Assembly: GCA_016715645.1 (NCBI GenBank)
Contig: JADJZR010000007.1
Location: 1 to 64,000, forward strand
Origin: Elusimicrobiota bacterium
Lineage (GTDB): Bacteria; Elusimicrobiota; Elusimicrobia; FEN-1173
Direction: 5' to 3'
DNA: 64,000 nucleotides
In this document: positions 40,060 to 47,823 of the stretch, one piece after another
Numbering within the stretch: position 1 is the stretch's first letter
Layout: the number at the start of each line of letters is the position of its first letter
Translations under genes and position numbers: made by a program
Notes under the pieces: generated by a model
The model's database searches: none
The model's input: the letters and a program-made list of their open reading frames with translations, nothing else
Told to the model about the DNA's origin: nothing

Positions 40060-40096
40060 TTCCCCCCTTCCCTTAGAAACGGAAGGAAGGGGGGAA
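40060..40096 (-). terminator. Stem-loop between the small secreted protein and the chaperone-like gene
   Basis: TTCCCCCCTTCCC (40060-40072) pairs with GGAAGGAAGGGGGGAA (40081-40096) around a short loop. There is no clear U-run on the minus-strand RNA. It may act as an attenuator or mRNA stabiliser that leaves the upstream surface-protein genes more highly expressed than the operon behind it. Confidence 0.5.
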
Positions 40097-40113
40097 TGAG
40101 GCCGGATTACGAA

Positions 40114-40683
40114 TTACAGACCCGCCACTATGCTGACCACTAGGTCACGAGCGCCGTACGAGTTCGTCGTCGTGGGAGCGTCGAATTTGAACCAGAGGGT
40201 CCTCTGTTGGCCCGGGTCGACAGCCGCTCCGGATTGGTCGCCAAAGAAATCCGTGGCGCTGGCGGGACGTAACCCGTCTTTCACGGCATCTAAGGGAGTC
40301 GGATCAACCATCAAGTAGTCGGTAGTGGTCGAAAAGTCCCCTGCCCCAGGTTGGACGTCATTGAAGAGCGCCTGAATTGCCATTTGGCTGGGTCCTGCGT
40401 TTTGGCGGAGCAACCAAGAAGCGGAATCAAACCCTTCAAGAGAATAGGTTTGGATCATCCCCACCGAGTCGTTCAATATTACGATTCCCGATCCGGAAAT
40501 ACTGCTTCCCCCGGGGGCAACCGCTGGCAGAATTGTCTCGGGAGATCCAACAATGCTCATGCTCAAAGTCCCAGTCAATTCCACTTTTAAAATAGCGTTG
40601 GCAAAACTCGCCGCCGACGCCGACTTGACCAGGCCCATCATTCCCATCGCCACTGCCACTGCCACAACTATTCTTTTATTCAT
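40114..40683 (-). CDS. Small secreted surface-protein paralogue
   Basis: A 189-residue protein with a clean signal peptide (VAVAVAMGMMGLVKSASA, cleavage after ASA) and an all-beta mature part. The mature N-terminus ELTGTLSMSIVGS and the C-terminal block FFGDQSGAAVDPGQQ then RTLWFKFDAPTT and GARDLVVSIVAG are nearly the same as in the neighbour at 40902-41441, and the C-terminal block also ends the glycosidase at 35047. I do not recognise the family. Size, secretion and tandem duplication fit a fibre, pilin-like or S-layer-like subunit. An AGGAGG site precedes the ATG. The regulatory box at 40841-40895 lies about 150 nt upstream. Confidence 0.7.
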   Translation of the reverse strand: MNKRIVVAVAVAMGMMGLVKSASAASFANAILKVELTGTLSMSIVGSPETILPAVAPGGSSISGSGIVILNDSVGMIQTYSLEGFDSASWLLRQNAGPSQMAIQALFNDVQPGAGDFSTTTDYLMVDPTPLDAVKDGLRPASATDFFGDQSGAAVDPGQQRTLWFKFDAPTTTNSYGARDLVVSIVAGL

Positions 40684-40840
40684 TTTTTCCTCCTACTTTT
40701 TTTGTCGGGGATCCGCCCAAAATGATTCGGTCGGTCTCCCTCGCAAGACTGCGGGCCGTATGCCCACGCTTCGCATTACATTCGAGAACATTTCCAACGT
40801 CATGTCCAGATCCAGGTCAACATCCCCACCCGGCGAGCAA

Positions 40841-40895
40841 ATTGTATCACACCGGCTCAAAAGAAACGCGAAAGAACTTGTAACTTTTATGTAAA
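40841..40895 (-). promoter_or_regulatory. Promoter box upstream of the 40114 gene (copy 2 of 3)
   Basis: Minus strand: TTTACATAAAA (40895-40885), GTTACAAGTTC (40884-40874), the common CTTTCGCGTTTCTT, and TACAAT at 40841-40846, with the same 27-bp distance from second repeat to -10 as in the other two copies. The leader to the ATG is about 150 nt. Confidence 0.75.
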
Positions 40896-40901
40896 TTTAA
40901 T

Positions 40902-41441
40902 TTATATGCCAGCCGTGATAGTGATTGTCAAGTCCCGGGTTCCAAGGGATGAGGTCGACGTGGGAGCCTGAAACCGCACCCACAAACCACGAGACTCGCC
41001 CGGAGGCACCGTCACTCCAGTTTGGTTCCCCGCAAATACCGCCGACGTCGAGACCTTATCCGCCGTAGTCAACGAATCATCACCCACGGCAAAATTGGCG
41101 GCCGCCGGTGCCACCGTGTTGAACATGGCCTGCAACGCAAACTGATTGAACGCAGGCGATTGAGCGAGTGTCCAAGGTGTTGAATCGAAGCTTTTCAGTG
41201 AGAGCGTTTCCGCAATCCCAACGGAATCGTTTTTTATCGTGATAGACGAAGTGGCCACCGCAGAGCCTCCGGGAGCCATCGATGCCAAGATGGTAAACGT
41301 GGAACCAACAATACTCATACTCAAGGTCCCGGTCAACGTCACATTCACCGAGGCGGAAGCGTAGGTCGCCGCCGATGCGGATTTACCAAGCCCCATGATG
41401 CCGAACCCCAACACTACCAAGGCCAACAATTTTTTACTCAT
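40902..41441 (-). CDS. Small secreted surface-protein paralogue
   Basis: A 179-residue protein with a signal peptide (LLALVVLGFGIMGLGKSASA) and a beta-rich mature part. It shares LTGTLSMSIVGS and FAGNQTGVTVPPGES then RGLWVRFQAPTS and GTRDLTITITAG with the 40114 gene. I chose the ATG at 41441 because AGGAGG lies just before it; the frame is open further upstream to 41531 without support. It has its own promoter box at 41517-41571. No function can be assigned; like its twin it may be a polymerising or displayed surface component served by the Ig-like protein at 39116. Confidence 0.7.
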   Translation of the reverse strand: MSKKLLALVVLGFGIMGLGKSASAATYASASVNVTLTGTLSMSIVGSTFTILASMAPGGSAVATSSITIKNDSVGIAETLSLKSFDSTPWTLAQSPAFNQFALQAMFNTVAPAAANFAVGDDSLTTADKVSTSAVFAGNQTGVTVPPGESRGLWVRFQAPTSTSSLGTRDLTITITAGI

Positions 41442-41516
41442 TGTATCCTCCTTTGTATGACGACACGGCGAACCCAAGATAAACCACACGCCCCACTTCC
41501 CGGCTCCGCCATCGAT

Positions 41517-41571
41517 ATGATACCACAACACGTGAGAAGAAACTCAGAAGAACTTGTAACTTTTTTGTAAA
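41517..41571 (-). promoter_or_regulatory. Promoter box upstream of the 40902 gene (copy 3 of 3)
   Basis: Minus strand: TTTACAAAAAA (41571-41561), GTTACAAGTTC (41560-41550) and TATCAT at 41517-41522, again with a 27-bp gap between second repeat and -10. The predicted leader to the ATG at 41441 is about 70 nt. Confidence 0.75.
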
Positions 41572-41599
41572 CTTTTTTCCCCGAGTTCATTAAGCTAAT

Positions 41600-41880
41600 G
41601 CAACTGTCCTGTCGCTTCAAAACGGATCAAATGGGAAGGTAAAGCGGGAGGACCTGAGCTGGACCTTGTTCCCTTTTCCCATCCCCTGTCCCACTTTCAA
41701 CGCGACAGGACATTGACACTCCGTCCGAATAATATTATATTTATTTCGTATCATTGAGTACAAATTCAATGTTATAGGTCTTTCTGTTTGTTTGGAACCG
41801 AGGATGCATGTGGAGAATGGAGTAGTTTTTTTCGGCCAGCCGATAGAAGATCACCATCAGAGGGTGAAAGTGGGATGGGA
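41600..41880 (+). promoter_or_regulatory. Divergent intergenic region with promoter of the plus-strand EPS genes
   Basis: The 447-bp gap between the genes at 41441 and 41889 has no coding sequence. Going rightward, TTGACA (41713-41718), a 17-bp spacer and TATATT (41736-41741) form a good promoter with a leader of about 140 nt. Two inverted repeats surround it: TGTCCTGTCGC near 41605 with GCGACAGGACA near 41703, and a TCCCATCCC plus CCCACTTTCA pair (41677-41699) with TGAAAGTGGGATGGGA (41865-41880). These could be operators or form a leader structure. Confidence 0.5.
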
Positions 41881-41888
41881 TTTTGAAA

Positions 41889-42659
41889 ATGAGAAATAGC
41901 GAGTCTGCGTTATTGCCCGTATCTCTTTCCCCCCAAGGAATCGGGGATTCCCCTTTGGGGAGCTGTAGTTTGAGTAACTACTCCTACCCCTTGTTGCACT
42001 GTCCAAGCATTTTTAATGATTCTCTCCTTAATAAATCAAAAATATCCCGTCCATACGATCTGGAATGGCCTTTAAAAAGATTTTTAGACATTTCCGTCTC
42101 GATTCTGTTGCTGGTCGTGCTTTTTTTCCCTCTTATTTTTATAGCCATTGCCATTAAATTATCGAGCGACGGACCTGTTTTTTTTAAACAGGAAAGGGCG
42201 GGACGGAGTGGAAAAAAATTTACACTGTTCAAATTTCGGACCATGGTTGATGGCGCTGAACGGATGAGATCCGCACTTATGGAATTTAGCGATATCGAAG
42301 GACCCCTTTTCAAAATGAAAAAGGACCCGCGTGTCACACCGCTGGGTCGATTCCTCAGAAAATCCAGCCTGGATGAACTCCCTCAACTGATCAATGTACT
42401 GAAAGGAGAAATGTCTTTGGTGGGGCCCCGGCCTCACCCCATGGTGGAAGTCCAAAATTACAGGCCTGCGCATCGTCAGCGGCTCAACGTAAAACCGGGG
42501 ATGACCGGCATTTGGCAGGTGAGCGGGCGGTCTGCCCTAAGTTTTGAGAGGGGTATAGATTTGGACCTTGCGTATGTGCACACCCTTTCCTGGAAATTGG
42601 ATATGTGGATATTGCTCAGGACTGTCCCTGCCGTTATCCTCGGGAAAGGGGCCATGTAA
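41889..42659 (+). CDS. Undecaprenyl-phosphate sugar phosphotransferase (bacterial sugar transferase)
   Basis: A 256-residue initiating transferase. After a short N-terminal region without the usual multi-spanning domain, a single hydrophobic helix (~65-90, ISILLLVVLFFPLIFIAIAI) leads into the catalytic domain: GPVFFKQERAGRSGKKFTLF then KFRTMVDGAE, RVTPLGRFLRKSSLDELPQL, NVLKGEMSLVGPRPHP, and PGMTGIWQVSGRS. These enzymes load the first sugar-1-phosphate onto undecaprenyl phosphate and start repeat-unit synthesis at the inner membrane. It resembles WbaP/PglC-type minimal enzymes. The start is the ATG at 41889, though TTG at 41883 is possible. It begins the plus-strand part of the polysaccharide cluster. 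Confidence 0.92.
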   Translation: MRNSESALLPVSLSPQGIGDSPLGSCSLSNYSYPLLHCPSIFNDSLLNKSKISRPYDLEWPLKRFLDISVSILLLVVLFFPLIFIAIAIKLSSDGPVFFKQERAGRSGKKFTLFKFRTMVDGAERMRSALMEFSDIEGPLFKMKKDPRVTPLGRFLRKSSLDELPQLINVLKGEMSLVGPRPHPMVEVQNYRPAHRQRLNVKPGMTGIWQVSGRSALSFERGIDLDLAYVHTLSWKLDMWILLRTVPAVILGKGAM

Positions 42660-42668
42660 TCTCTCTTC

Positions 42669-43809
42669 ATGGGCGCCGCCAGACCCGCGTTGTTTAAAAT
42701 GGACTGTTGGCAATTCAGAGGAGATCGCCCCTGCGTTCCCCACAAGGAAGAAGGGGTCATCTGTTCCGCCTGTTCCCACTATCGCCCAAGCCAGGGAAGA
42801 TTGTTGCTCATTAAACTGGGAGCTATGGGGGATGTATTGAGGACCACGTCCCTGCTACCATCCCTGCGCACACGATTTCCATCCTTCCGTTTGCTATGGA
42901 TGACTCAAAGGGAGTCAATCCCTCTTTTAGAAAACAACCCCTTGGTCGATCAAATTATCCCCTACCCGTTTCCGGGTTATCCCCTGTTGCAAACGGGGCA
43001 TTTCAACGTCGCGATCAACCTCGATGTTGACAAAGAAAGTGGAGCCCTCGCTTCTCTGGCTCGGGCCGATGCTAAAATCGGGTTCGGGATTGGACAGGAC
43101 GGGAATCTGTTTGCTTACAACGATGGCGCTGTTCCATGGCTGGAGATGAGCCTTTTGGATGATCAAAAAAAAGCGAACAAAAAAACATACCATGAGCTTC
43201 TTTGTCAAATGTGAAATCCCCTGTCAGGTGCCCGAAAGTCCCCAACTTTACCTTACCGAAAGAGAAAAGGCGCACGGCCGATCCTGGCTGGTGGAAAGAG
43301 GAATTGACCCGGATCGCGAAATGGTGATCGGCCTCAACACGGGAGCCGGATCCAGATGGAAGCGGAAGACCTGGGAAGAGGAGGAATTCGTTAACCTCAT
43401 TCACCTGATTCAAACAAAGTTGGGGGCTTCGATTTTACTTCTGGGGGGAATAGAAGAAAGGCCGCGCAACCGTCGAATCTTTCTCCGTTCCACGCCCGGA
43501 AAAATCATCGATGGCGAAGGCGCTCATCCTCTCCGGCCCTTTGCTTCTCTGATCAACCAATGTTCTCTGGTGGTCACGGGAGATACGTTGGCGATGCACA
43601 TGGCTGTTGCTTTAAAAAAGAAAGTCGTCGCGATCTTCGGTCCCACATCTCAGTCGGAGGTTGACCTCGCCGGGAAGGGGTTAAAGGTGTCCGCGGAGAT
43701 GGACTGCCTGGGTTGTTATCTGACAAATTGCCAAAAAGATCCCCACTGCATGAACTCCTTAAAAGCCGAAAAAGTCTTTGAAGCCGTTGCGTCTCTCGTG
43801 GGGCAGTAA
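42669..43809 (+). CDS. Family 9 glycosyltransferase (heptosyltransferase-like), one frameshift
   Basis: The first 180 residues have an unusual cysteine-bearing lead (DCWQFRGDRPCVPHKEEGVI then CSACSHY) followed by the GT9 start LLLIKLGAMGDVLRTTSLLP. The frame stops at 43214, but from about 43200 the neighbouring frame carries the second half: MVIGLNTGAGSRWKRKTW, SILLLGGIEERPRN, CSLVVTGDTLAMHMAVALKK and VVAIFGPTSQSEVDL, a typical GT9 C-terminal Rossmann domain. Skipping one T at 43205-43207 joins them into about 380 residues. It would add a heptose or similar sugar, probably from an ADP or GDP donor. It follows the sugar transferase by 9 bp. Confidence 0.75.
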
Positions 43810-43833
43810 GTGGCTCTCCCCTACTAATTCTTC

Positions 43834-44889
43834 ATGAACTGGCTTCAAAACCATTCTCAAAGGGCTTGGCTTGTTTTAAGAAAACCGGTCGTTCTCCTTA
43901 ATTCCATGAAATTATTAAAAAAACCCGCTCTTTCCGAGACAGTGAGTGTAAAACCCACCCATTTAGTCTTCTACCCCACGGACAAATGCAACCTCCGTTG
44001 TTCCTGGTGCCTTCGCGAAAGGACTGAAGCCAAAGAAATACAACACGCAAAAATGCAAGACCTGGATTTGCGTTCATTTGGTCGAATTCTGGATTGTTTT
44101 CCATCATTGACCTCCATAAGTTTTGCAGGGCAGGGAGAGCTATTTCTAAACAGCCAGGCTATCGACATGATTGGTTTGGCCGGAAAAAGAAAATTGCGTG
44201 TATACATCACAACAAATGGACTTATTTTGAACGAAAACCGAATTCAACAACTGATAACATCAAACGTCGTCCAAATCAATATCAGTTTGAAAGGGATGGA
44301 TCCCATCGAATACGCGGGCGTAACGGGGACACCCGGTTACCTGTTCAATAGACAAATAAAAATTATCGAGAAATTGGTCCAGGCAAAGAAACGGAACAAA
44401 AGCCGGATGGATGTTAGGGTTTCTTATGTTGTTGATTGCAACACCTACCAAAACATGGGGCCGGTGATCAATCGCATGGATGCTCTCGGCGTAGACAAGA
44501 TTCTTTTCGATAATTTAGTGCCATTCCATGATCTAAAAACCGGTCATTTGTCTCTGTTTGCCGACGACACGAATGTCGTGCAGCATATCAAATCTTTGGC
44601 AGGTACCGCGCGAAAAGCTTCTGTTGAATTTCCCGTATTGCTCAAGCGCGATGGCTTCTCCTACTTCTGTCCAGGTTTTTACAATGTGCTGAACGTGGAC
44701 CGCTTTGGCAATGTGTCGGGATGTATGCGAGTTTTGACACCAAGTCCCTCCTATGGGAACATTTTTGAAATGGCGAACGTGACGAACAACCCCTATTTCC
44801 GTCACGTGCGAGGGCTGTTTCTAAAAAAAGAAATGCCCAACCACTGTCGCACGTGCGTCGAAATGTCCCGAGAGTATCCCTCGGGGTGA
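43834..44889 (+). CDS. Radical SAM protein with SPASM-like C-terminal cluster site
   Basis: A 351-residue radical SAM enzyme. The CxxxCxxC site is Cys52, Cys56, Cys59 in TDKCNLRCSWCLR; the GGE-like motif is GQGELFLN and later strands carry YITTNGLIL and INISLKGMDP. The C-terminal region has YFCPGFYNVLNVDRFGNVSG with CMR, and NHCRTCVEM, positioned like the auxiliary cluster cysteines of SPASM/twitch proteins. The substrate is unknown. Such genes occur in surface-polysaccharide clusters and may modify a sugar or a peptide. It starts 24 bp after the GT9 gene and converges on the minus-strand GT4 with only 3 bp between. Confidence 0.85.
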   Translation: MNWLQNHSQRAWLVLRKPVVLLNSMKLLKKPALSETVSVKPTHLVFYPTDKCNLRCSWCLRERTEAKEIQHAKMQDLDLRSFGRILDCFPSLTSISFAGQGELFLNSQAIDMIGLAGKRKLRVYITTNGLILNENRIQQLITSNVVQINISLKGMDPIEYAGVTGTPGYLFNRQIKIIEKLVQAKKRNKSRMDVRVSYVVDCNTYQNMGPVINRMDALGVDKILFDNLVPFHDLKTGHLSLFADDTNVVQHIKSLAGTARKASVEFPVLLKRDGFSYFCPGFYNVLNVDRFGNVSGCMRVLTPSPSYGNIFEMANVTNNPYFRHVRGLFLKKEMPNHCRTCVEMSREYPSG

Positions 44890-44892
44890 TCT

Positions 44893-46104
44893 TTATCGAG
44901 ACCACAAATTTTCGTAGGCTTCTTTAATATCCACCCGCATCTGTTCGCGGGTGTAAAGGGAAAGAATTCGCCGACGTGCCCTCCGAGCCAATTCAAGCCG
45001 AAGCCCGCGATCGGTCATGAGGGCAATAACCCGCTGAGCAAACGCTTGGGGTTTGTCCTCAACAAAAACCTCAGCACCCGAATCCGCGAGAATCCCCTCA
45101 ACTCCAATGGAGGTTGTCACGGTGGGAACCCCGAGCGACATAGCCTCAAGAATCTTGAACTTGACCCCACCCCCATACCGGAGGGGGAATACCCCCACAG
45201 CGCTTTCCCTTAAATGGGGTCTCACGTCCTCCACAAAACCCGTCACCTGAATCCCCGGCCGCCGTCGCAACGCGCGCACCGCGCTCACGGGATTCGAACC
45301 CACCACAACGAATTTCGCCGATGGAATCCAGCGTTTGATGAGGGGAAACACGACCGATGAAAACCAAAGCACGCCATCTACGTTCGGCGGATAATCCATT
45401 TTTCCGACAAACGTGATTTTGCTCGAATCGCAAGGGCCATCGCCCGGGCGCCAGGCTTCTGTATCAATCCCCGTGCGCACAACGGAAACGTCGATTTTTC
45501 CGTTGGTAAGGGACAGAAGCCGTTGTTTAACGTCGTCACTGACCGCCAGGACCTTGTCCGCCTGTTCACAGGCTTCTTTCTCGGCCGCTTTCAGTTTGAT
45601 TGAATCCATCCAGCCAAATATTTTCTTGGCGGGGTTTAACGAAATATCAGCGAAACGTTTGATCGAAAGCCACTCGAGATTGTGCTGGTGAAGAACCTTG
45701 AGAACGGGAAAACCCTCCGGTACAAAGGGCCACAGGTTTAAATGTTCAATATGGATGGCGTTAAAACCTCCCGTTTGCAACATCTTGTTTACCTGGCGTT
45801 TCATCGTTTCCGATTTGAATTTGAAAAAATTGTAGGGAAGCCTAGAAAAGGCACTTGATAACCCGACAAGAGGCCGCTTCCACCAACTCCGCCCCAAATG
45901 AATCTGTTTGGGGATCAAATCAAATGTCTCCGGTGCCAAGCCATTCAAAAACGACTTTTCTCTGTCGTCTTCTATAAAAGAAATGAGATGGACTTTATAA
46001 AAATTGTGAAGCGTTTGGAAAATCTCATAGGTTCTTGGATTTCCTCCTTTTTCTGGAGGACACGGGATTAGAGGAGAAATAAAAAGTATTTTTTTTTGAG
46101 TCAT
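44893..46104 (-). CDS. Family 4 glycosyltransferase, exosortase-locus (TIGR03087) type
   Basis: A 403-residue GT-B transferase. The start FISPLIPCPPEKGGNPRTYE and the following KVHLISF and EHLNLWPFVPEGFPVLKVLH blocks match transferases usually found in exosortase/PEP-CTERM polysaccharide loci. The GT4 donor site is in the C-terminal half: ITFVGKMDYPPNVDGVLWF, VTGFVEDVRPHLRESAVGVF, and GGGVKFKILEAMSLGVPTVT with its E-x7-E spacing. It probably adds one sugar of the repeat unit in the cytoplasm. It is the last gene of the minus-strand cluster. No exosortase is visible in the window, so the link to that system is only by similarity. Confidence 0.85.
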   Translation of the reverse strand: MTQKKILFISPLIPCPPEKGGNPRTYEIFQTLHNFYKVHLISFIEDDREKSFLNGLAPETFDLIPKQIHLGRSWWKRPLVGLSSAFSRLPYNFFKFKSETMKRQVNKMLQTGGFNAIHIEHLNLWPFVPEGFPVLKVLHQHNLEWLSIKRFADISLNPAKKIFGWMDSIKLKAAEKEACEQADKVLAVSDDVKQRLLSLTNGKIDVSVVRTGIDTEAWRPGDGPCDSSKITFVGKMDYPPNVDGVLWFSSVVFPLIKRWIPSAKFVVVGSNPVSAVRALRRRPGIQVTGFVEDVRPHLRESAVGVFPLRYGGGVKFKILEAMSLGVPTVTTSIGVEGILADSGAEVFVEDKPQAFAQRVIALMTDRGLRLELARRARRRILSLYTREQMRVDIKEAYENLWSR

Positions 46105-46143
46105 GGTAGTTTTTCAAATCCCGAAAATATCTCTCTCACAAGC

Positions 46144-47736
46144 CTATGGCCCCCCCTCCGGAGTACCCTCGCGGTTTTGCATCTGCCGTTCCCCATAGAC
46201 CCAGACACTGGCTTGCTGTGAATCAACACCTGCCGGAACGCGAATGCAGGTGAGGGAATATTTTTCAGACCGTATTTTAAAATTTGGTTTCACAGCGCGA
46301 CCTTTGTACCCGACCAAATCGAGTTTCACACTGTAATCAGCAGAGTCTTTGTTAACCAGCATGATCACCACGTTTCCGCCTGTGTTCTTGCAAGCGTATA
46401 CGTTAAGCAAGTCACTTCTGTCTGAGTCGGCTGTCAAGACTGTCCCTTCAAAATGCTGGGAATAAAGCAAGAAGGGATAATAGTTGGGGCGGGGTCGGTT
46501 AGCGGTATCTAAAAGTCCGAATACAGGATCGTTGTGCTTGACCCACCCCGGCATCACGAAATCAACTCCGTGTTTGGCCATGACACCCAGCAGATCGGCC
46601 AGATACAACGGTCTCACACGCGGATCGTAATTTACGCCTGGGGCCGAGTCCACACCGAACTCGGTCACCGCCAGTTCGAGGCCAGGAAAATAATCGTCAA
46701 TGTAGCCCCGAAACTGAAGGAGTGTCGCCGCAGGAGATTCCAAAGGTTGATTGTGATCATACCGGTTGACGTAGGAAGGGTTCCACCACGTTTGAACGGA
46801 TTCCAACATGGCCGGGATCCCCTCCGGGATAAAACTTTTTAGATCCCGAAAATCTGTTCGGAAGAGGGGATAGTAATGAAAACTGAGAACATCCACAATC
46901 CGATACCCCTCCGGGTTGCGAACCTCGTCGCTTTCAAAATCTTTACACGCCTTTAGAAATTTTGGCACCTCCGGAAAATTCCAGGCCTTACAGATCACGG
47001 GGCCAAAAATCTTGATATCCTCAGGCGACCCGATCTGAGATTGCGCCTTTTTCATCGCATAGGCAAACTTTTTATAAATCTCCGTGTAATCTTCGATGGT
47101 GCACTCGTGGTCCCAGACTTCGGGGTTGATCTCATGCCAAATATCGTATTCGTTGTCGATCTCGAAATATTTGACCCCGTATTTCTTGGTTTCGTTCAGA
47201 TAAACCACGAGATCGGCCGCGTCTTGTTCCGTCATGCATTTTCCGAACGCATCTTTATTTTTGGGATCGGGGGCCCATCCTAAAGCGTTCACCTGGATCA
47301 ATGGTTCGGCCCCCGTCCGGCGACAAAACTCCACAAAAGCGTCGATCGATGTATACGGCCTTTCCACATGGGTTTGACCTGGTTCAATCAGCTTTCCGGT
47401 ACGCCAATTGTAGCGGCTTAACTGTCCACCCCCCAGCCGAATCACCCGAAGGTTTAACGGTTTTGCCGCCTCGCTAGCGGGGTTATTCAACCCCAACCAG
47501 GTGGCCCAGTTTAACCCATATAATTGGGAGCTCACTCGAACGGGAAGGCCCGTCTTTCCGTTCACAAGCGGTTTATCCACGTTCACCGAAACGCGGGCGT
47601 TCGAATCCCCCTTTTCATCGCCCGCGCCACTCAGATAGGAAAAAGAGATTCCACCAGCCCTGCCTGTCTCCTGACTAATCCCTGTGATGGGGAACGAGCA
47701 AATAATCGAAAGAAATACGATATTGAACCTTTTCAA
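46144..47736 (-). CDS. Secreted GH44-like glycoside hydrolase
   Basis: A 530-residue protein with a short signal peptide (FNIVFLSIICSFPITGIS). The barrel shows the GH44 plan: VSSQLYGLNWATWLGLNNPA, VIRLGGGQLSRYNWRTGKL, Glu196 in YFEIDNEYDIWHE as likely acid/base, and Glu359 in LELAVTEFGVDS as likely nucleophile, then a C-terminal beta domain (NVVIMLVNKDSADYSVKLDL). GH44 enzymes are endo-beta-1,4-glucanases or xyloglucanases. Here the gene lies among polymer-assembly genes, which suggests trimming or turnover of the strain's own polysaccharide. The start is TTG at 47736 with AAAGGA upstream; no ATG fits better. Another clan GH-A family is possible. Confidence 0.75.
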   Translation of the reverse strand: MKRFNIVFLSIICSFPITGISQETGRAGGISFSYLSGAGDEKGDSNARVSVNVDKPLVNGKTGLPVRVSSQLYGLNWATWLGLNNPASEAAKPLNLRVIRLGGGQLSRYNWRTGKLIEPGQTHVERPYTSIDAFVEFCRRTGAEPLIQVNALGWAPDPKNKDAFGKCMTEQDAADLVVYLNETKKYGVKYFEIDNEYDIWHEINPEVWDHECTIEDYTEIYKKFAYAMKKAQSQIGSPEDIKIFGPVICKAWNFPEVPKFLKACKDFESDEVRNPEGYRIVDVLSFHYYPLFRTDFRDLKSFIPEGIPAMLESVQTWWNPSYVNRYDHNQPLESPAATLLQFRGYIDDYFPGLELAVTEFGVDSAPGVNYDPRVRPLYLADLLGVMAKHGVDFVMPGWVKHNDPVFGLLDTANRPRPNYYPFLLYSQHFEGTVLTADSDRSDLLNVYACKNTGGNVVIMLVNKDSADYSVKLDLVGYKGRAVKPNFKIRSEKYSLTCIRVPAGVDSQQASVWVYGERQMQNREGTPEGGP

Positions 47737-47823
47737 AAAAGCCGTCCTTTAAAATGAATTGGTTGAAAACCATTCGGGCATGAAAAAAAGCGGCCGCGGA
47801 AAGAGTGTTTTGTCATGCAAGCC

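Noticed and set aside
34094..41441. Classical chaperone-usher pilus operon
   Set aside because: There is an Ig-like secreted protein and small secreted subunits, but no usher (large barrel with plug) and no donor-strand motif in the small proteins.
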